Source of the DNA: Bacillus sp. (in: firmicutes) | Lineage (GTDB): Bacteria; Bacillota; Bacilli; Bacillales; Cytobacillaceae | Assembly (NCBI GenBank): GCA_031177865.1 | Contig: JAPSKD010000011.1 | Location: 1-38,907, forward strand | Direction: 5' to 3' | Length of the DNA stretch: 38,907 nt | In this document: positions 34,862 to 38,907 of the stretch, piece by piece | How the letters are laid out: every line of letters starts with the position of its first letter | Numbering within the stretch: the stretch's first letter is position 1 | Notes under the pieces: model-generated | What the model saw: the letters and a program-made list of their open reading frames with translations, nothing else | Database searches by the model: none | Told to the model about the DNA's origin: nothing | Position numbers and translations under genes: made by a program

Positions 34862-36049
34862 TTAATTCGTAACAGGTTTTTTAGGTTGTTCAACCTTTGG
34901 TTTCTCTGCTTTTCTAACAAAATCTTGGATCAGCTTATAATAGGCATTTGCCATCATCCAAATACTCTCTTTTTCATCCTCAAAGAAATCAATATTAAAA
35001 CCATCAAGATTATTATTTAATGTTTTAAGATAATCCTTTAAAACAGTTGCTCCGCCGCCCACAAAATAACAGATTTCTGTTTGTGAATTCTTTGACCAAA
35101 CATTTCGTAATAAACGATATTGCTTCTTAGCTAAGTCTAGTAGAATGCGGTCAGTTATATCATGAACACTTGTTCTGCTTCCTTTTACCATGATATGATT
35201 ACGGTCGTTTTTCTTGGTGATGATTTCAACAACATCACGACGGCTGTCTAGTTCAACACCGTGCTTTGTTCTAATTTCTTCACGGATTGCTTCTAATGAT
35301 TCTGAAACTCCAAGATTAAAGCCTTGTGCCTTATCATCATCTACATTGCGGTTTTTAATAACGGCGATATCTGTTGATAATCCGCCAATATCTTGAATCA
35401 AGATACGCTTATCGATTAAGTCCTTATTAATGATTTTTGAGTTATTATCCATTACTAGATTTATATAAGCAGCAAATCCTTCAGGATATACCTTGATTTC
35501 ATCAAACTTGATATTCACTTTTAATCCTTGATATTTTGGTGTAACTAGAAATTCAACTTGATGAACGGATCCTATTAACTTCGAGCGATACCCAGCGTCC
35601 TTGCCTTCTTTAACCTCACGAAGGGGGAGACCTGTTCCAAGTGTATAATTTGCATCAATGACATTTTTCGTTTGACGGAAATTATTCTTATTTCCTTCCT
35701 TCACAGCGTCCAAAGCCAATGTAGTAAATAGCAAAATTAACGTTTGATCTTCTTCAGACTTACTGCTGCCAGGATCTAATTCAGTACCATTGTTACTTTT
35801 AGTTGCTAGATTTCCCACACGATAAATGACGTTATTCTCCTTTAATGCAGGAGAGTGCACTTTTACATGGATACCATCAAGTGGATTTTTATCATCTAAT
35901 TCTTCTATTCCAATTACAGGGCGGTCTTCCGTGTCCCTTGCGATAATATTAGGGATATTAAGTTCATATTCTAGTTCTCCAAAAATCGCCTTAATTGAAT
36001 CATTTCCAACGTCAACGGCTGCAATTCTAGTATTATTCAAAATTGTCAT
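34862..36049 (-). CDS. ParM/StbA-family actin-like partition protein
   Basis: A 395-residue actin-fold ATPase. Phosphate-1 motif AAVDVGNDSIKAIFG has Asp13, Gly15, Asn16 and Lys20; phosphate-2 is QDIGGLSTDIAV (Asp220 to Asp227); the adenosine motif is CYFVGGGATVL (about 328-337). Family members polymerise into filaments that push plasmid copies apart, anchored through ParR bound to a centromere. The C-terminus is Lys/Pro-rich. The start is uncertain: ATG at 36049 has AAAGG directly against it, whereas TTG at 36040 places AAAGG at normal spacing. An iteron array and a consensus -10 lie upstream, and the ParR-like gene follows at 12 bases. No plasmid replication gene is in the window. Confidence 0.88.
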   Translation of the reverse strand: MTILNNTRIAAVDVGNDSIKAIFGELEYELNIPNIIARDTEDRPVIGIEELDDKNPLDGIHVKVHSPALKENNVIYRVGNLATKSNNGTELDPGSSKSEEDQTLILLFTTLALDAVKEGNKNNFRQTKNVIDANYTLGTGLPLREVKEGKDAGYRSKLIGSVHQVEFLVTPKYQGLKVNIKFDEIKVYPEGFAAYINLVMDNNSKIINKDLIDKRILIQDIGGLSTDIAVIKNRNVDDDKAQGFNLGVSESLEAIREEIRTKHGVELDSRRDVVEIITKKNDRNHIMVKGSRTSVHDITDRILLDLAKKQYRLLRNVWSKNSQTEICYFVGGGATVLKDYLKTLNNNLDGFNIDFFEDEKESIWMMANAYYKLIQDFVRKAEKPKVEQPKKPVTN

Positions 36050-36101
36050 CCTTTCATTCTCTTATTTTAGAAGTAAATGAAGATATGTATCTAGCTTCTC
36101 T

Positions 36102-36107
36102 ATTATA
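36102..36107 (-). promoter_or_regulatory. -10 element of the parM-like operon
   Basis: On the minus strand CTTATAATAG contains a perfect TATAAT 53 bases before the ATG. No good -35 is present at 16-18 bases; the iteron array starts about 60 bases further upstream, so ParR binding could assist or repress. Confidence 0.45.
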
Positions 36108-36167
36108 AGAGTATAGAAGATTGGTAGATTCATCAATAATCTGAGCAAAAAAAATGAAAATGTAAAA

Positions 36168-36350
36168 TTGTAAACATTATGTAATCGTTGTACACATTTT
36201 TGTATACAACAATCACAAACTTGTATACATTGCTTAACAACGGCATGTACACAGGTTTGTATACACGTAAACATTTTTGTAAACGTAATGTATACAAGAT
36301 TGTAAACATGTGTACGATTCATGTAAACACGTATACGTTTCTCGTAAACA
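36168..36350. repeat. centromere-like iteron array, about 14 copies of TTGTAWACA
   Basis: Copies or near copies of the 9-mer TTGTAWACA start at 36168, 36188, 36200, 36221, 36245, 36257, 36265, 36277, 36288, 36300, 36309 (degenerate), 36321, 36329 and 36342. Spacing is mostly 8-13 bases or about double that, near one helical turn. Variants swap the first T for A or C and the central W, and TGTATACA is self-complementary. The array lies immediately upstream of the actin gene, where ParR-binding parC sites of type II partition systems are found, and ends at the terminator of the next gene. Confidence 0.8.
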
Positions 36351-36377
36351 AAAAAAGACCCTCATTCAAGAGAGTCT
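36349..36377 (-). terminator. intrinsic terminator of the DUF3052-like gene
   Basis: On the minus strand AGACTCTC, loop TTGAAT, GAGGGTCT is followed by a seven-T run that ends where the iteron array begins. The stop codon lies inside the stem. Confidence 0.85.
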
Positions 36378-36837
36378 ATTCCTGCTCCGTACGTTTTTTA
36401 CCCACTTCTGTTACAGCAAAGGTTCGTACCATTTTCTTAATTTTTTCAGGCTTTCGGAACCTTAATGCAGACCAGTCATCGTCAATCGCAATTTGTCGTA
36501 CTGGCTCAAAGCCTTCTTCAGAGAGCATACCTGTTACAGTTTCACGGCTGCAATCGGACCCTTTATAGGTTTTAGATGATTTCTTTGGATAGCAGAGCCA
36601 TAGTAAACCATCCTCACTTAAATAGGTTACCGCATTTTTCGCGTGTGATTGAAGTTCTAGATTACTTGTTCCAAACACTTGAACAAAATCATACTTCTGT
36701 AGCTCAGCCTGTTCATGTACCTCCCCTTCAAACGCCGCCTTAATATCATCATAAGACTTTGGTGCATTGATAACTAAAACTGGCTGCCCTTGATCCTTAA
36801 AATTCAACTTTTTTAATACAGGAGCTGCTTCTGTCAT
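36376..36837 (-). CDS. DUF3052-like hypothetical protein
   Basis: A 153-residue soluble protein. The order KKLNFKDQGQPVLVINAPKS, VQVFGTSNLELQ, EDGLLWLCYPKKSSKTYKGS and IDDDWSALRFRKPE resembles the DUF3052 family, small proteins of unknown function that keep the YPK(K)xS and WSALRFR motifs. There is no signal or membrane segment. The C-terminus is basic (KKMVRTFAVTEVGKKRTEQE). ATG at 36837 has AGAGGAAG upstream. It sits next to the iteron array but has its own terminator, so cotranscription with the partition genes is unlikely. A lone iteron-like AGTATACAC lies in its promoter region at about 36878-36886. Confidence 0.6.
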   Translation of the reverse strand: MTEAAPVLKKLNFKDQGQPVLVINAPKSYDDIKAAFEGEVHEQAELQKYDFVQVFGTSNLELQSHAKNAVTYLSEDGLLWLCYPKKSSKTYKGSDCSRETVTGMLSEEGFEPVRQIAIDDDWSALRFRKPEKIKKMVRTFAVTEVGKKRTEQE

Positions 36838-37082
36838 GAATATTATCTTCCTCTCATTCTATACGTTCTCTAACTTAGTATACACAAGCTGTCAGAACAT
36901 TATAATAGTGTCTCCATCTTCCTATATATATTTCTATTAATCAAAACTAAAATAGCTAAAAAATGCTAGAAATTAGGTATTTCGCCTCCCTAAACATATA
37001 AAAAATTAGGCATTTTGTTTCTACTTCACATCTGATAATTCTGATATATTTTAATTCTCAAATAATTTTAGGAGTGACGCTC

Positions 37083-38907
37083 ATGTTAAAAGTACTATCA
37101 AAGACCGGTCTAACTCTAGCATTAGCTGGAAGTATTGTGGCAGCAGGCTTTCAACCTACTGAAGCCCCAACCACAACAAAAAGTACATACAACCTAAGTC
37201 CAGCAGAATTCGTTGGAGCCGCCCCAGAGTTAGCTGCAAAGGCAAAGGAACTGGGAGTCGATTTATCTAAGGTTGATCCTGCAGAGAAGGCTAATATAGG
37301 AACTAAGTTCCAGGAGCCTGGTGACAACCACGTAGCATATAAAGCTGCTACAGGAGATGTACCTGTTCTAGTAATCCTAGCGAAATATGCAGATGGCGAT
37401 GAGCCAGTTGGTGACTTAGAAGGACAAGTTCCCGCACATTATTATGAAGACTTAATTTTTGGTACAGAATATAATCCATATGAATTAGACGCATTCAAAC
37501 AATATGCTGAATATAACGGTGTTAAGGCTCCAACAGATCGTACAATGCAAAATGCTTATAAAGAGTCTAGTAATGAAAGAATTAATTTAGTTCGAAAAGA
37601 AAACACTGAATTTGTATGGGTAGAACTTCCTAAAGGCGCTTCTTATTATTTAGATCAAGAAGGAAAGTATGCTGAAAACGGTAAGTATGTACTAGGCAAC
37701 GTAAACGGAGATGCTCACACAGGAGAATTCGTACGTGACCTATTAAAAGCAGCAGATGACCAAATTGACTTTTCAAAGTATGCTGAAAACGGCGAAGTTC
37801 CAAACGTTTTCGTTGTTCATGAAGGGACAGGAGCTGAGTGGAGCCAAGACCCTGCACAATTCTGGTCCCACAAATGGAGTCTATTAAGTGCATTATACTA
37901 TGGTAAATACTATGAAACTGGTAAACCTGCAGATGTTCATGCTGGTATGAGTCAAGGTGCTTGGATCAATAAGACTGTTGCTGAGGATATGACATATGAT
38001 GGCGTAGTTGTAAATAACTACAATATCCAGCCTGCAATTGGCGGTAACGTTGCTGGATTCAATTTAACAACTGGTACCTATGATGAAGCTTCTAAAACAG
38101 GTCCATATCCTGCACAAGCTGGGGTATATGCTCATGAATTTGGACATGCTTTAGGTCTTCCTGATTTCTATGATACTGTCTATACTTCTGAAGGTGTTGG
38201 AAACTACTCAATGATGGCAGGTGGCTCTTGGATGCGTTATCCTGATAACGGGGCTTACTCTGGTAACTCACCAACTCATTTTGATCCATTCTCAAAGGTT
38301 TTCCTTGGATGGGCAGAACCTATTAATGTAACTCCTACGGATGGCGTCAAGGAGATTACTTTACCGGCTATTAATAAAGCGGATGCAACAAATGGAATTG
38401 TAAAAATGGAGGTTCCTGGTTCTAACGGAACAGAGTACTTCTTATTTGAAAACGTACAGCAAGATGGCTTTAATAAAGGATTAATCCGTCAAGGTGCAGA
38501 TTCTCACGGACTATTAGCATGGCATGTCGATGAAAACATCATCAACTTATACCAAACAGCTGGTTTCCGCCCAAACAACGTTGAAAACTGGATGAACAAA
38601 CGCTTCCAGTTTAATCAGTCAGAAACAGCAAGCGACGGCACTGTTGTTACCCATTATGGTTTATCCCTTCTTCAGGCCGATGGAAAATATGACTTAGAAA
38701 AGAACCTAAACCGCGGTGACGCTGGAGACTTCTTTAAGACTGGTGCGATGATTACTCCAAACTCTTCTAATGTTCATACTGGTTCCTACTACTTCTGGAA
38801 GGGCTATAGCGCTACTCCAGCAGACTCTGGAATTCATGTAACCGATATAAAAGAAAATGCTGATGGTTCTATCACAGCTAAATTCTATTATAATTTTAAT
38901 GAAGGCA
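37083..38907 (+). CDS. inhA: immune inhibitor A-type M6 metalloprotease, 3' end outside the window
   Basis: The frame opens with ATG at 37083, with AGGAG upstream, and remains open to the window edge (608 codons so far). A signal peptide (MLKVLSKTGLTLALAG and the following hydrophobic run) is cleaved near residue 27. A propeptide-like region follows. The zinc motif is HEFGHALGLPD, with His351, Glu352, His355 and Asp361, the M6 peptidase signature; a Met follows in YSMMAGGSW. InhA proteins are secreted zinc proteases that in B. cereus group strains degrade host antibacterial proteins, and related enzymes occur in harmless bacilli as general exoproteases. Typical length is about 790 residues, so about 180 are missing. 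Confidence 0.93.
   Translation, partial: MLKVLSKTGLTLALAGSIVAAGFQPTEAPTTTKSTYNLSPAEFVGAAPELAAKAKELGVDLSKVDPAEKANIGTKFQEPGDNHVAYKAATGDVPVLVILAKYADGDEPVGDLEGQVPAHYYEDLIFGTEYNPYELDAFKQYAEYNGVKAPTDRTMQNAYKESSNERINLVRKENTEFVWVELPKGASYYLDQEGKYAENGKYVLGNVNGDAHTGEFVRDLLKAADDQIDFSKYAENGEVPNVFVVHEGTGAEWSQDPAQFWSHKWSLLSALYYGKYYETGKPADVHAGMSQGAWINKTVAEDMTYDGVVVNNYNIQPAIGGNVAGFNLTTGTYDEASKTGPYPAQAGVYAHEFGHALGLPDFYDTVYTSEGVGNYSMMAGGSWMRYPDNGAYSGNSPTHFDPFSKVFLGWAEPINVTPTDGVKEITLPAINKADATNGIVKMEVPGSNGTEYFLFENVQQDGFNKGLIRQGADSHGLLAWHVDENIINLYQTAGFRPNNVENWMNKRFQFNQSETASDGTVVTHYGLSLLQADGKYDLEKNLNRGDAGDFFKTGAMITPNSSNVHTGSYYFWKGYSATPADSGIHVTDIKENADGSITAKFYYNFNEG

Noticed and set aside
36168-36350. CRISPR array or phage attachment repeats
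   Set aside because: The unit is only 9 bases with short irregular gaps; the actin and RHH genes next to it explain it better as a partition site.
36188-36568. Plus-strand open frame through the iterons into the DUF3052-like gene
   Set aside because: It is antisense to a better-supported gene and runs through repetitive DNA, with no ribosome site.

Overview
The window looks like a chromosomal segment of a low-GC, spore-forming Bacillaceae bacterium (Bacillus/Neobacillus-like). The reasons are the bacillithiol gene pair yojF-bshB2, an InhA-type M6 protease, a NiaP-like niacin permease, strong AGGAGG-type ribosome sites with frequent TTG/GTG starts, and short U-tailed terminators. No rRNA, tRNA, CRISPR array, intact IS element or prophage was found. 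All functional calls come from reading motifs and recalled families; nothing was searched.

Layout. 1-0.8 kb (+): end of yojF and all of bshB2. 0.85-1.6 kb: a six-copy 52-bp tandem repeat, a broken Crp/Fnr-type helix-turn-helix fragment, an unidentified coding-like scrap and a long hairpin. 1.6-4.5 kb (-): small unknown protein, PQQ-dependent sugar dehydrogenase-like lipoprotein, Cof-type HAD phosphatase, AlkD-like DNA glycosylase. 4.7-5.2 kb: two tiny genes and a dispersed repeat. 5.4-9.6 kb (-): a double P-loop ATPase with a clear internal duplication, a YbaK-type Cys-tRNA(Pro) deacylase and a secreted subtilisin with SLH repeats. 9.8-12.3 kb (-): a NarL-type two-component system. 12.8-14.6 kb (+): a B12-binding-type radical SAM protein behind an FNR/CRP-like palindrome. 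14.6-19.2 kb (-): a complete branched-chain amino-acid ABC importer (livK, livH, livM, livG, livF) with CodY-like boxes at the livK promoter. 19.5-20.7 kb (-): niaP. 21-24.6 kb (-): a heterodimeric ABC exporter (YfiC/YfiB type) flanked by two direct copies of a ~170-bp repeat. 24.8-28.4 kb (-): ASCH-domain protein, two ABC-2 permeases, their ATPase and a TetR regulator whose promoter sits inside a double palindrome. 28.6-33.3 kb: pepT and NADP-type gdhA are intact, but they are interleaved with three decayed genes (NERD protein, GltC-like LysR regulator, DctA/GltP symporter). 33.5-34.2 kb (+): Ni/Co transporter-like protein. 34.3-36.4 kb (-): a ParM-like actin, a ribbon-helix-helix ParR-like partner and an iteron array. 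36.4-38.9 kb: a DUF3052-like protein and the start of immune inhibitor A.

The most unusual element is the 34.3-36.4 kb block. It pairs a ParM/StbA-family actin with an RHH adaptor carrying an acidic tail, preceded by about fourteen copies of a TTGTAWACA-like 9-mer at roughly helical-turn spacing. This is the layout of a type II (actin) plasmid partition system, but the surroundings are ordinary chromosomal genes and no replication gene is visible. Either a plasmid partition module has been domesticated, or a chromosomal actin/centromere-like system operates here. A second theme is localized gene decay around glutamate metabolism: the likely transcription regulator and a symporter beside gdhA are both pseudogenes, while a regulator-type palindrome remains upstream of gdhA.
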